Source of the DNA: Apteryx mantelli
Lineage: Eukaryota; Chordata; Aves; Apterygiformes; Apterygidae
Assembly: GCF_036417845.1 (NCBI RefSeq)
Contig: NC_089984.1
Span: 31,035,447 to 31,099,446, forward strand
Direction of reading: 5' to 3'
DNA length: 64,000 nt
The position numbers and the translations under genes are program-made. Positions 53,601 to 63,353 of the stretch are shown here, piece by piece. The notes under the pieces are model-generated. The model was not told the origin of the DNA. It saw only the letters and a list, made by a program, of their open reading frames with translations, and did not search any database. Each line of letters starts with the position of its first letter. Position 1 is the first letter of the stretch.

Positions 53601-54111
53601 GTAATACGAGGCTCCCAAAATGTCCCAAGCTGTAGGATGTGATGGTATTTAAAAAAACAAAACCCCCCAATGAATTGTGATTTTAATTTGCTCCTCTGCA
53701 AGTTTGTTTGCTTACTAAGTTATTTAAGTAGGACATGAACAAAAAATGTACAGTCAAAAGCAGAATTATGTATTTGATAAATTACCTGATAAAGGTCTTT
53801 CTGCTCCCATGGGATTTTTCCAGCAGACACAATTTATAACACCAGTACTATCATCCACTGTAAAAGAATTGCAAGAATAACAGGGATTAAGAAAGCAGGT
53901 AATGAAGTTCCAAGAAATAAAAACAGATAGGGATTTAGGGAAATGGTTGCCAAAGACATCTCAATTCATCCAGTTAGAAAGGGAAAGTGGGTGCTCAGCT
54001 CCTACTTTCACTTTGGAAATAATTTCCACAATTGTTTCAACTGCTGAAGTAGCTCAGCACCAGAAATCATGATTATGTGCCTTAGATGTCAGTAAAGTAA
54101 TAGGCATCTCT

Positions 54112-54142
<31 letters not shown>

Positions 54143-57100
54143 AAAGCACTGATTTTAATTACGAGGTTTCAGTACATCCATCCCAAGAAAGGAAATATTG
54201 GGGACAAAAGGGTTCTAATCTCATTGACAGGGTTACAAGAATTAGTGCTGAAAGCTGTAGACAGACAAATTAAAATAGGAAACCAAGTACAAAACTGAAC
54301 GGCCAGGGCAATTTACCATTGGAACAATCTATTAACAATTTTCTGTTTCTCAGTGTCTTCAAATCAAGACCAGATACTTTCCTGCAACAAGTTTTAAATC
54401 AAGTACAAATATCAGAGGGAGAGCAGGACAGCAGGAGAGAAAATGAGGTCTGCTAACTGGTAAATTTGGCTTTTATTATGCAGGAAATTTGCTTAAGTAA
54501 CCCAGTGGCCCATTCTGACCTTAAAATCTCTTAACACAGTATGAAACACATCAAGATAAATATTCCTCCCTCACACAGGAACATTACTGTAACAGCGAAA
54601 GAACACCGCTAACATTGCGCACAGAGTCTGCTGGCAGTTCCTGTATGAGAGGATGTTGCAGAGAGCAGAAAGGCAGCTCCTCCAGCCAGGAAGGGACAGA
54701 GGACAAGATGCTTTTGGTTCTGCCCTAGGTCAGGGATTTCCAACTTAAAGCATATGTACCACTGGTGGCATGCGAGCCACTTCCACCGCTGAAAAAGCTC
54801 AACACCGTCTCCTGAGCATAGGAGGTGTCTGGCTTTTCTTGTTTTGCTAGTACCCAAGCAAAATAAGTTTTGGGATTTCTGCCATAGGCACTGTACTGTC
54901 AAGGACAAAGCAGAAAGAGACAAAAAAAAGCTAAAGAAAACAAAAAAGCCAGCGAAACCAATTGTTCTACAGATCGCAAAAAGTCTGTATATGGGCAGCT
55001 TGACCAACAAACACCCTCTAAATAAAATATTTAGCAAAGAAAAAGGCACTAAATGCCTGTCACAACATGGCAAAGATCACATTTCAGGTCCAGCTACCAC
55101 TCTAAGCATTTTCCTTCTTGAATGTAACCATCTCCAACACTGAGCTTCCACAAAGTGGAACCTGCAGTTTTCCTCTGCTCCTTAAACCAGATCCTAGACT
55201 ACAAAAGTATCAGTGTTTACCATGAAGGTCCTGACTGGTACCTGCAGTTGTTTCCTCTGGGAACCATAGCATCAAAGCAAAAGGCTTTTGCATTGTCTCA
55301 TATGTTTTGAAACAATCTCCCTATTTGGGGGATCCGATTTCAAGTCATTGTCTTGCCTTCCTGTTTCCCAGCAGCTAAGCTGCACTAGTCTGGAATAGGC
55401 ACATTTCTAATAACTAAGATACAGCATTTATAAGATGCAGGCAATTCCAAATTGCATCGCTAAAAGCCCCTTGCTGTCCCCCTTTTGAGATGCTGTGCCT
55501 GCAGCTTTAATTCTGCACAGAAGTTGCTGTTTTAGAGCAAGATAATGATCTAGCTAGTAGGATTTCCTCTCCTCAGTAGAGGAAAAAAGCAGCTGTTTTA
55601 GCAGGAGGAAGAGCCCCCATACATCATGCCAGGACATTAATGCACGACAGCCATAGCAATAAGTATCAGGGCAGATGACATTTCACTATTATATTACTGC
55701 AGCCTCTGGATGTTCCAGCCTGAGAACGCCTCCATTGCACCAAATGCAACCGATATACTTCACATGAAGGGCTTCGAAACAAAACAAGACTGAAGGATTA
55801 GGCCAGGCTCCTCGCTGTCAGTGCAACAGCAGGAAATGGAGTCCTAGAGAGACCGTCCTATTCCTGACCACATATGGAATCTGGTAGCAGAGCTGGCTCT
55901 GAAACACGGCTTCCTCACTTCCCAGATAAAAGCTTTGAGCAAAAAGACAAGTAACTAGCGAAGCCCTGATGAATGAAAACTCTTGCAATTGTATTCTAAT
56001 TAGGCAGGAGAATGTTAATCTATTCTAAGTGATCTCAAGGGGTCCACAAGCTGCCGAAAACTTCCTGTGCTGCCCCTTCTCAACTCCTTGGCTTTAAACT
56101 TTTTTTCCTTGACTTTCACCTTAATTTAAAGCCCTCTCAAAGCTATCCAGTAAATGAGATAATTGGGTTCATTTACTTCTTTATAACAAAAAGGCAATGT
56201 TTCCTGTAGGCTCTGTGTGAGTTTACTGAGACCCCCGTGAGATTTTTGTTTGTTTGTTTGTTTTTAAGGCTGTTGTTCAATGTTTCAAAACAGCCTTGGC
56301 GCATAAAGAAAACCAGATGAAATATCACTTGGTTTTGTTAATAAGAGAAGAAAGTCAGAAAGGTACATTGGCTAAAAATGAGCTTGCTCAAAGCTAGGCT
56401 TTAATTAGATACCCTTCTCTTAACTTATTATAATAGCAGCAACAAACAAATAATAAAATCAAAACTTCAAAACCTGGATTATCTAAAGTTATTATTTTCT
56501 TTTATCCAGGAAAGACAGTCAATTCACTCTGTTCTACAACTACTATTTCTTCACCAATTCTGGCTGTATAGTTTTCCAGTACCAAGAAGACCTAAGATCC
56601 TCTTAAAATGAGAGGTGCGTGTTCTGAAGTAGATAGATAGGAACGAGGGGAGGAGATAGGGGCAGTGATACAAAAATATTTCAGTTCTCTGTCTATCAAA
56701 CAAAAAGTACGGGGGGAATTGCTTTGCAAGTCACTTTTAAGCAGATGGAAGGTGAGCAAATACTGAACAGCGCGTGGCACTAACTGATGCAACGCCTGCT
56801 CTGTGAGTCACCAGCTGCTGAACTGAGAGAGGCAAGACCCTGCAAGCAGGAAACTGCCTAAGAAGCTACAATTTTACGCCGGTGGAGTCAGGCTGGGGAG
56901 GAGCACCCTGGCAGGTAGCCGGAAAGCTCAAACCAGGAACCGCTGCAACAAAGAGGGGAGTTGAATGTGAAAGGACAGCAGGAAGCCAGGCTCGCTGAGA
57001 GCTGTACTTAAAGGTTGGCTGATCTAACACTAAGGCCTTAATTCCACCAGTCTGCAGGTCTTTTTGTTTCTGTTCCTCCATTTTCTACCCCAATCAAACG

Positions 57101-60100
57101 TTTCCAACAAATCTACATCTGAACTAATGCCGACACCAGCGTGGGAAACCCTTACCCAGAGATTTTTTTTTTTTTTTTTTTTTTTTGGCCTCGGTCATTT
57201 TGATTTCGTCTTCCTCTCTTCTCATGAAGTGACAAGTACATTTGCATACCAGTGCAATAAAAGAATAATAGCTGTCTTTCAATCTATATTTCAACACTTC
57301 ATTACATCAACTATATTTCCACCTCTTAACTTAGATGCTTAGTTCACCCATGCTACTATAAATGCCAGAAGATCTCATGCTTTAACATGTTTACTGTCAA
57401 CTCATTATCAAGCATAATGGCAGGGCTATAAGGAACATCCAGAAATTAGAATTAAAAAAAAAAAAAATCCAGAAAATGTCCACTTTAAAAAACTTGTAGG
57501 GACCTTTCTGTAGAGCGCAGGGACAACTCAAAGCAGCACCCAATGCAGGGCGTGCTACATGCACTAGTAGTCCTTGCTACACCGCAGCAGTATGATGCAG
57601 CTGCAGGTGTTGTGGGAGCTGGACCTGCCTATATGTAGTTGACTGTATCTTCACAACATTTCTGTGCAGCAGGGAATTGCCTCTGCCTCCATTCTGTAAG
57701 TGGAGGCAGTGGGTAGGAAGAGGCACTCAGTGACTTACCTTCATCATGCGGAAACCCGTGGCAGAGGAAGATAGGGGACAAGTCCTTCAAATCTTAGATA
57801 GGACTTATATGGTTGGTGCCCCCATCTTACTGGGAGTTAGACACACACACACCCTTTGAAATTTGCCACATCACCACTACTCCAGTCTGCTCTTTCTCCG
57901 GATAAAGACGACAACTGAACTAAATAATAATCAGATGTTTCCATGTTAATGAACTAGTCTGAATACTGGGAGAAGACACCGTCCTCCCAGCTGCTGTTGG
58001 CTAAGACTGGTACTATGGTGGTTGAGTCAGATTTGCTAAGGCACTTATGCATTTAAATATAAACAAATCGTGCTATTAAAACCTGGCTCCAAGATACAAC
58101 AAAATATACAAGTCAGAAGGGATTTCTACGGTTCAAAAGAGGAAAAAGTGATTTCTCATTTGTAGGCACCATTAAACCCATTTATACACAACCAAAAAAA
58201 GTTGCATATGTATGAGAGGAAGACAGTGGAGGCCAGTGGCAAAGCAACAACCAGAATTAAGATTTGCTAGGAGACCCCAAATGAATCAGTTATTCAGCTT
58301 TAACCATTTGTTTCTCCCCCTTTAAAGTGGGGATAAACAGTAGTTTCCCTAATTTTGACAAGTGATCTCAATTGCAGATGTACATTATGTAATAGGATCG
58401 AGCAGAGTTGTTTCAAGAACAATCAAATAAGGCAGTCTAAGTTCGAACGGTAACTAAGATTGGAAGGCTGATAAATGCAAGAATAAAGAAAGACTTTTCT
58501 TACCTCCATAATTATAAAAGGCATCTCGCTCTTTGGTTTGAACCACTATCCCAACAACATCTACCTGTCTTACCGGACGTCCATTATAAAAGAATATACC
58601 TAGACATAGAACATAAGAATTAAGTATAACTACATATTCCTCACAAACATCCTACCCTACATAGTCACATCTGTCAGTAAAAAGCACACTTCCTTAGATA
58701 TTCAATATGTCTTAAAGTTAGCTAGTGCCTGCTCACATGAAAAATCCCCTGGACCTGTGAGGACTGGAAACACTCTGAGAAAGGAGAAAAGTATCATTTC
58801 CGCTTAGGATACCAAAGGCTTACTTTTGTAGAGTCTCAAATTTTATCATCCCTTTATTTTCTTGCACGTTTTGATCTGCAAAACAGTTCATTTGCTGTAG
58901 GTTTTAGTTTTATTTTTTTCCAGTCATCAGGCTTAAGAGTAAATAATTAAATACAATGGAAGCAGTTCAGCTTTCTCACAATGCAGCTGTTCCTGATTAA
59001 GGCAGAGCCTCCAAAATGCAAAGTAACATAATTCTGTCGTTCATTACTAAAGGAAGAGGAGCCATTGGGGGTGGGGGGGACGATGACACACACTCAGATT
59101 GTGGAGTACACTACAGTCACCATGGACAGTATCCTGAACTTCAGTTCCAGAAATAACTTGTTCTAAAAACATCCCTTCGAAGCTATTTTTGTGCATCTAT
59201 AAAGATGAGTTGGATAAGAATAACAGATACAAAAATATGTCCAAGTAAGAGCAAGGAATCAGAGCCCAGTGGACTTCAACAGTACTGAGGCTGTCACACG
59301 CTGTAACCTCTTTCAAGAAACAGAGTGGCAAAAGTCTTTAACCAACACTGATGTAAATATTGGATACTGAAGCCTCACCATTCACTAGCAGGAGGCTAAT
59401 ACAGCAATAAGTTGCAGATATATCCTGGGCTGGCTAATCTTCAGTGAAGGTATTTCTTCAGTTTTGGAATACTACTGCTTTACTGAAATATAATGTCATC
59501 TGGGGTGTTCAATAGCTAGCTTCTAAAAACCAGATAACTCAAGGGACTCAGAAGGGAACGTTTGGCTCAATACACCGTGGCAAGTCTTACTCTTATAATG
59601 GGAAAGAGAAGCACTGCAGCAAGGGAGTCAGTAAAACATTCTGCATTAAAAAAAAAGTCAAAACTGAAAGCCAAAAATAACTTGTCCTACATAGCTGGCA
59701 GTCTTAAACGGGCCTGGAATTAACTTTCTTCACAACTGACAGACAAAAAAGTAAAGCTTCAAAAATCGCAGGTGATCAGCCAGGCAGCTATTATACAGAA
59801 GTTTTGCTGATAAAAGCCCACTGCAATGTTTTGAGGATGCGTCTAGTGCTGTCAGCTTGGAGCCGGCTACACGAATTGTGCAGTCACTGGTCAGGTCTCA
59901 CGTTTAGCAGGTTCGTCCACTCCGCTCTCATTCCATTTCCCAGGAGACAACAAACACTGCTATAGAAACTCTGCATGGAGATGCTTCCGGTGTATATAAA
60001 CACTCATTAAACCTTTCAAAATCTCTGTAAAAGAAGGTCTGAGTCACTTTCAGGGTAAATCTGCAGGGCAGAGCCTCCATGCTCTTCACTGGGCAAACAA

Positions 60101-63100
60101 GCAGCCTAACACCACCACCACCGAGTATGTTATTATGTCCATTTCCCAATTAGTAAACTGAGTTATAGTTCTGGCAAATGATGGAGACCAGAGAAAACTG
60201 GTTCTCTCCATCCCCTTAAATTGTACACAACTCCACCCTCACTCTCTGAGAAACCTACCTGAATTCATTTGAAAGATGAAGTTAGGTTTACACGGTCTAT
60301 TAAAAGTAGTTGAGCTAGACAACTTGGAGGTGGAAATGGGAAGCTTTTCTCCCCCCAGATTATCAGTTCAAATTACCTTCATATTGCTAGCAACAAAAAT
60401 ATACTAAACATTTTAAACCATTCAGTGTCACACATGAGCACATTCAGTCAAGCTCCTAGCAAATCAGTAAATATACATATATTAATAAGCTGTGGCCACA
60501 ACAGGAAGGCATGGCAGCAATCTAGTGCAAGTTCAGGTCATATCTTCACCAGCGTCACTAAGCACTGAGCTGGTTGCCATTATTTTAATTTTTATTACCT
60601 CCTTTTATGCTATCTGGAGCTTCCCTTACTTGTTGATAAGCTGTCACAAAGCAGTGCTGCACGATAACTTTGAGAAAAGCTCACTTCCATGATGTAATTA
60701 TGTATTACAACCGAGTTTGACACCCACTCTCATTTCAAGGCCTCTAGGAGAACATAACTGCTGTTTTTATCTGGGTGGTTTTCCAGCCTTCTCAACACCA
60801 TTTATAGCAGGAGAGAAATTGGCCAGGTTACTGCTTTCCTCTGTGTTGTTCTAAGGGATTAGTCATCGCTGCAACAAATCCTAATGCTTAAAAATGGAAA
60901 AAAAAGACTTATTAGGTCATTCAGCCCATTTCCTCAGGGCCAGTGCAAGACTGTTCCGTACAGTAAATTCCCGGCAATTTGTAGAGCCAGGATATAAATA
61001 ATCCCAGTGAAGGGGATCCCACCTTTTTCCTAGGGAGGCTGCTCCATGGTTTAGCAAATCTCATTCTAAGGATGCTTTTCCTGACATTCAGCCTGTATTT
61101 CTTTCCACTCCTAGTTACAACTCTTTGTTTTGCACTCATTCATTCTTAATTACTATTACTTAATAATTGATTTACAGCCAAACATATACTTAGCTTCATC
61201 TGGCCTTTAGCAGACCTATTAATGGCACTGAACATTGGCCACAAATGCCTACCTTCTTCCTTCCCCAAAATATATATATTTTTGTGTTTCTGTTGTATTA
61301 TCATTTGTTGCCAAAGAATAAGATATACTGAAAAATGTATGGTTAGGTATGAACACAGTATCGGGAGAAAGAAACAAAATTTAGGACATTCGTTCTATGA
61401 ACTTTTGTTTATTCATATAACTTTAGCAAGAATGAACTTTAAAGTTTGGGTTTAAAAATGATATAAAATTGCAAATAAGCTTAGTTGTGCAAAACACCAG
61501 ATGCACAGGAAGTGGGGAAAGCATGCATGCACCAATTTTAAAGGCTGATATCTTGACATGACAGATACCACTTCCTTAAGATCATCTTAGAAAAAAACCT
61601 AATGACAAAACTGAAAAAGTTCCTGAAGCAGAGCACAACTCACTTAAGCAAAAGAACAGGAAAGAAAGCGAGAAGGAAAACTTGAGTAATTTACAGTTGA
61701 AAAAGGGAGCAGATTAGCTGTTGTTCATAGCTTTAATTCTTCTCCTGTAGGCTTAAATCTTCTCCTGAATGTGAAGTGTGTGTGTGTGTGTATACGCTAA
61801 TGCCCAAGTCCTGAAGTATAATCCTGTTGTGCTGACAATGAACTGTTTTGTGTTTTGTTCAAAAACAAATAAAATGAAGCAGGAATAGTCTTAAAATCAA
61901 ATGCATTTGCTACACAAACACTACTGCAAGGCTGCAGGCTTTTAAAAAAGGCCTCTAGGTATTGCTCGCTCTGGTACAAAGATCAACAGTAGAATGGATC
62001 CTCGTACTTGCAATGAATTAAAAATAAAATAAAATAAAGCAAAATAAAAAACAAAAAGAACCCATCATGTTAAATGCCACAGTAGTAAACATACTGGTGC
62101 ACTATACTTTGCACAGTTTATGAGGTCCCTAAGAACATAACAATGGTTGTTAGGAGAGAAAAAAAAAATAGTCCTTAGTTGCTGGAAGAATAGAATTGCA
62201 CTGTCATGATCCCTGCTGTTAAAGGAAAATAAATATGAATACCAAACCTACAAGGTAGAGCATATAAGTTACAATACTTTATTCAAGGAGCCAAACAGAA
62301 GCACCTTGTCCTTGTGGAGAGAGAGAAAAAACAGCAGCAACAAAATCCAGAAAACTAAAACAAATCAGAACCACGCACTTTGCTTAGCATTTGCTGCTTT
62401 TCCTGCTCAATTCCAAGTTTCTTAGGATTCCTCTCTGATAATCCGGCACCCTGCCAGGCTCCAGTTTGGAGTGCCTGAATCCTTCTACAGGAGAACTCAC
62501 ACTGCAGTCTGTTTAGACTCTTCCTAGTGAAAACAGCAACGCAAGGCCGGACCCACGCTGCTTTAGACATTGTACACACGTGGGTGAGGCTGGCTGAAGA
62601 CCGGCAGGAAACAGACTGCGACGCCTACAATTTCCAACAATGGTTAGGAAATAAAAGGTGTGGTATAAGATTCAGCACAGACGCCAGAACTGACAACAAG
62701 GTTGTTCAGATAGATGAAGGATTTCATACATCTATCATAGCTAGAAATTAAGCAGACAAAACCTGTATCTCTTTTTATTATATATTAATATGCACAGGCA
62801 AAGAAAAACATATACCCATCAATGCTCTCAATTATCAATATTATGCATTAAAAAGAAGAATGTTGTGGAGACGGTGGAAAACACGGCATGTATGACCAGA
62901 AAGGACCAACATTTTAGAAATAATTTTATCAGAACAGCACTACCACACAGAGGAAGCACAACATTTCTTTAACGTAAAACCAGCTGTCTAAATAAAAGAA
63001 GAAAAGCCATCAGAACTAATACATTTCATTTTTTACCTATACTTCTTTGAACAAAGGATTCTTCTTTGAACTGTCAAAGGCATGACTGCCACTTAGCTTA

Positions 63101-63353
63101 GGGTCATGGAAAACTACTTTACTGAGGTTCATGAAACACTCCAAAATCCCTGGATAAAAAGCACAATATAAATCAATTATAATTCTGTGTACATCATAAC
63201 CAGCACATTTAAGTACATACCTGGCACTTGTTTGGATTCTCTCATTTCTTTTATATCTTTAATATAGAGTCTTGCAAATGCAGAAAATACAGGATCCAAC
63301 CCCCAGAGCAGAGAAGGTGTCTCTTCTTCATACTTCTTGGATTCAGACTGCAT
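38503..63353 (-). CDS. STN1: STN1 (OBFC1), CST complex subunit; complete coding region, nine coding exons
   Basis: STN1 is the OB-fold subunit of the CTC1-STN1-TEN1 complex, which binds single-stranded DNA and recruits DNA polymerase alpha-primase for telomeric C-strand fill-in and restart of stalled forks in the nucleus. Joining 63353-63221, 58599-58504, 53857-53786, 51867-51706, 50474-50363, 49419-49260, 43067-42945, 42349-42277 and 38660-38503 gives 1089 nt, or 362 residues plus stop; the human protein has 368. Every junction is GT-AG and in phase. The N-terminal OB fold spans about residues 45-190 ([31 protein letters not shown]). The C-terminal tandem winged helices span about residues 195-362 and end in MAF. 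The start is at the position expected for the family (MQSE then [15 protein letters not shown]). The match is residue-level along the whole length, so the identity is very secure. Confidence 0.97.
38661..42276 (-). other. STN1 intron between coding exons 8 and 9
   Basis: A 3.6-kb intron. I see no microsatellite, repeat end or exon that I can name. A frame at 39021-39410 plus is unremarkable. Confidence 0.8.
42277..42349 (-). CDS. STN1: STN1 coding exon 8 (residues 287-311)
   Basis: Encodes [20 protein letters not shown], the bridge to the second winged-helix domain. It corresponds to human VTREDKDLHRKIHRIIQQDC. The acceptor is TTCTTCCAG|GTGACT and the donor AGGC|GTAAGT. The length is 73 nt. 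Confidence 0.94.
42350..42944 (-). other. STN1 intron between coding exons 7 and 8
   Basis: A 595-bp intron with no recognisable repeat or RNA gene. Confidence 0.85.
42945..43067 (-). CDS. STN1: STN1 coding exon 7 (residues 246-286)
   Basis: Encodes the [21 protein letters not shown] segment of the first winged-helix domain, then SSSKDLYH. The acceptor is CCCATGCAG|GTGGAT and the donor TACCAT|GTAAGG. It is 123 nt long and bounded by phase-0 introns, so skipping it would remove 41 residues without a frameshift. Confidence 0.95.
43068..49259 (-). other. STN1 intron between coding exons 6 and 7 (longest)
   Basis: A 6.2-kb intron. It holds a purine-rich tract near 43807-43839, an inverted repeat at 46095-46129 and a perfect palindrome at 48114-48135. 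No coding sequence is recognisable. Confidence 0.85.
49260..49419 (-). CDS. STN1: STN1 coding exon 6 (residues 192-245)
   Basis: Encodes the start of the C-terminal half, including [21 protein letters not shown] and LVSLAHQPL, corresponding to the first helices of the first winged-helix domain. The acceptor is TCCTTGTAG|TGGCCC and the donor CAGGAG|GTGAGT. The length is 160 nt and it ends in phase 0. Confidence 0.96.
49420..50362 (-). other. STN1 intron between coding exons 5 and 6
   Basis: A 0.94-kb intron containing a CR1 3' end in the opposite orientation to the gene (50026-50202). Confidence 0.85.
50026..50202 (+). mobile_element. CR1 LINE 3' end fragment
   Basis: The sequence follows the avian CR1 3' end: ACTGGAACAGGTTGCCCAGA, then GTTGTGGAGCCTCCATCC, GGTCCCTTCCAATCTCAACC and ATTCTGTCACTCTGT, a decayed terminal octamer repeat. 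It is 5'-truncated, as is usual for CR1, and lies antisense to STN1 in an intron. Confidence 0.9.
50363..50474 (-). CDS. STN1: STN1 coding exon 5 (residues 155-192)
   Basis: Encodes [30 protein letters not shown] at the end of the OB fold, plus a short linker. The second Asp of VDD is residue 159 and aligns with human Asp157, the other published Coats plus site. The acceptor is CACTCCAG|ATAAGG and the donor GCAGAG|GTAAAT. The length is 112 nt, so skipping it would shift the frame. Confidence 0.96.
50475..51705 (-). other. STN1 intron between coding exons 4 and 5
   Basis: A 1.2-kb intron with no feature I can name. Confidence 0.85.
51706..51867 (-). CDS. STN1: STN1 coding exon 4 (residues 101-155)
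   Basis: Encodes the rest of the variable loop, then [18 protein letters not shown] and [17 protein letters not shown], a conserved OB-fold strand pair. The second Arg of VRVRG is residue 137 here and aligns with human Arg135, mutated in Coats plus disease. The acceptor follows a strong pyrimidine tract (CCCTGCTTCTTACAG). The donor is TTTTT|GTGAGT. The length is 162 nt, a multiple of three. Confidence 0.96.
51868..53785 (-). other. STN1 intron between coding exons 3 and 4
   Basis: A 1.9-kb AT-rich intron. I see no repeat, RNA gene or second exon in it. Confidence 0.85.
53786..53857 (-). CDS. STN1: STN1 coding exon 3 (residues 77-101)
   Basis: A short 72-nt exon encoding [14 protein letters not shown] of the OB-fold core, followed by the start of the variable loop. 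The acceptor is TTTTACAG|TGGATG and the donor ATCAG|GTAATT. The loop after CWK differs from mammals, as expected for the least conserved part of the domain. Confidence 0.94.
54113..54144. repeat. (AAAT)n microsatellite
   Basis: About eight AAAT units in an STN1 intron, immediately after CTCTTAA. Confidence 0.95.
55790..55925 (+). repeat. MIR/L3-like relic (weak)
   Basis: AGCAGAGCTGGCTCTGAAAC then GGCTTCCTCACTTCCCAG resembles the GGCAGAGCTGGAATTGAACC / GTCTCCTGACTCCCAG end of these repeats. Strongly diverged. Confidence 0.35.
56246..56265. repeat. (GTTT)n tract
   Basis: About four GTTT units flanked by T-runs, in an STN1 intron. Confidence 0.85.
57163..57186. repeat. 24-base poly(T) run
   Basis: An uninterrupted T-run in an STN1 intron, an A-run on the gene's sense strand. 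No polyadenylation hexamer is apparent beside it on the minus strand. Confidence 0.9.
57640..57790 (+). repeat. MIR/L3-like relic (weak)
   Basis: TCTTCACAACATTTCTGTGC, then ATTCTGTAAGTGGAGGCAGT and CAGTGACTTACC, has the spacing and residues of the L3/MIR block ending in GTGACTTGCC. Diverged, so assigned with low confidence. Confidence 0.35.
58504..58599 (-). CDS. STN1: STN1 coding exon 2 (residues 45-77)
   Basis: Encodes the first OB-fold strands: [15 protein letters not shown], then [10 protein letters not shown]. The acceptor is TCTAG|GTATATTC and the donor GGAG|GTAAGA. The length is 96 nt, a multiple of three. The motif order matches human STN1 residues 46-77 without gaps. Confidence 0.95.
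60908..61140 (-). mobile_element. Old CR1-family LINE relic
   Basis: Read on the plus strand, this shows the reverse complement of an old CR1 3' region: GTCATTCAGCCCATTTCCTC, then GGGAGGCTGCTCCATGG, CTGACATTCAGCCTG and CTCCTAGTTACAACTC. It is diverged and truncated, so the subfamily cannot be set by eye. Confidence 0.65.
61776..61791. repeat. (GT)8 microsatellite
   Basis: Eight GT units in the first STN1 coding-region intron. Confidence 0.95.
62019..62053. repeat. AAAAT-rich low-complexity tract
   Basis: Imperfect AAAAT repeats in an STN1 intron. Confidence 0.85.
63221..63353 (-). CDS. STN1: STN1 coding exon 1 (residues 1-45)
   Basis: This exon holds the start codon at 63353-63351 and encodes the N-terminal lead-in to the OB fold, including [15 protein letters not shown] and the helix LYIKDIKEM. 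The donor is CCAG|GTATGT, leaving a 1-nt phase. The exon itself appears to begin at 63360, after TTCACAG, with 7 nt of 5' UTR before the ATG. That implies at least one further untranslated exon upstream of the window. The acceptor's pyrimidine tract is weak. Confidence 0.95.

Larger units (their letters stand above)
53858..58503 (-). other. STN1 intron between coding exons 2 and 3
   Basis: A 4.6-kb intron. It contains an (AAAT)n microsatellite (54113-54144), a GTTT tract (56246-56265), a 24-T run (57163-57186) and MIR/L3-like relics near 55790-55925 and 57640-57790. Open frames inside it, such as 54609-55073 minus, match nothing I recognise. Confidence 0.85.
58600..63220 (-). other. STN1 intron between coding exons 1 and 2
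   Basis: A 4.6-kb intron. It holds an old CR1-type LINE relic (60908-61140), a (GT)8 run (61776-61791) and an AAAAT-rich tract (62019-62053). No other coding sequence is recognisable. Confidence 0.85.

Noticed and set aside
54609-55073. 154-codon minus-strand frame inside an STN1 intron, with a hydrophobic Phe/Leu stretch
   Set aside because: The stretch comes from a T/A-rich tract. It lacks STN1-like splice context and matches no known exon.
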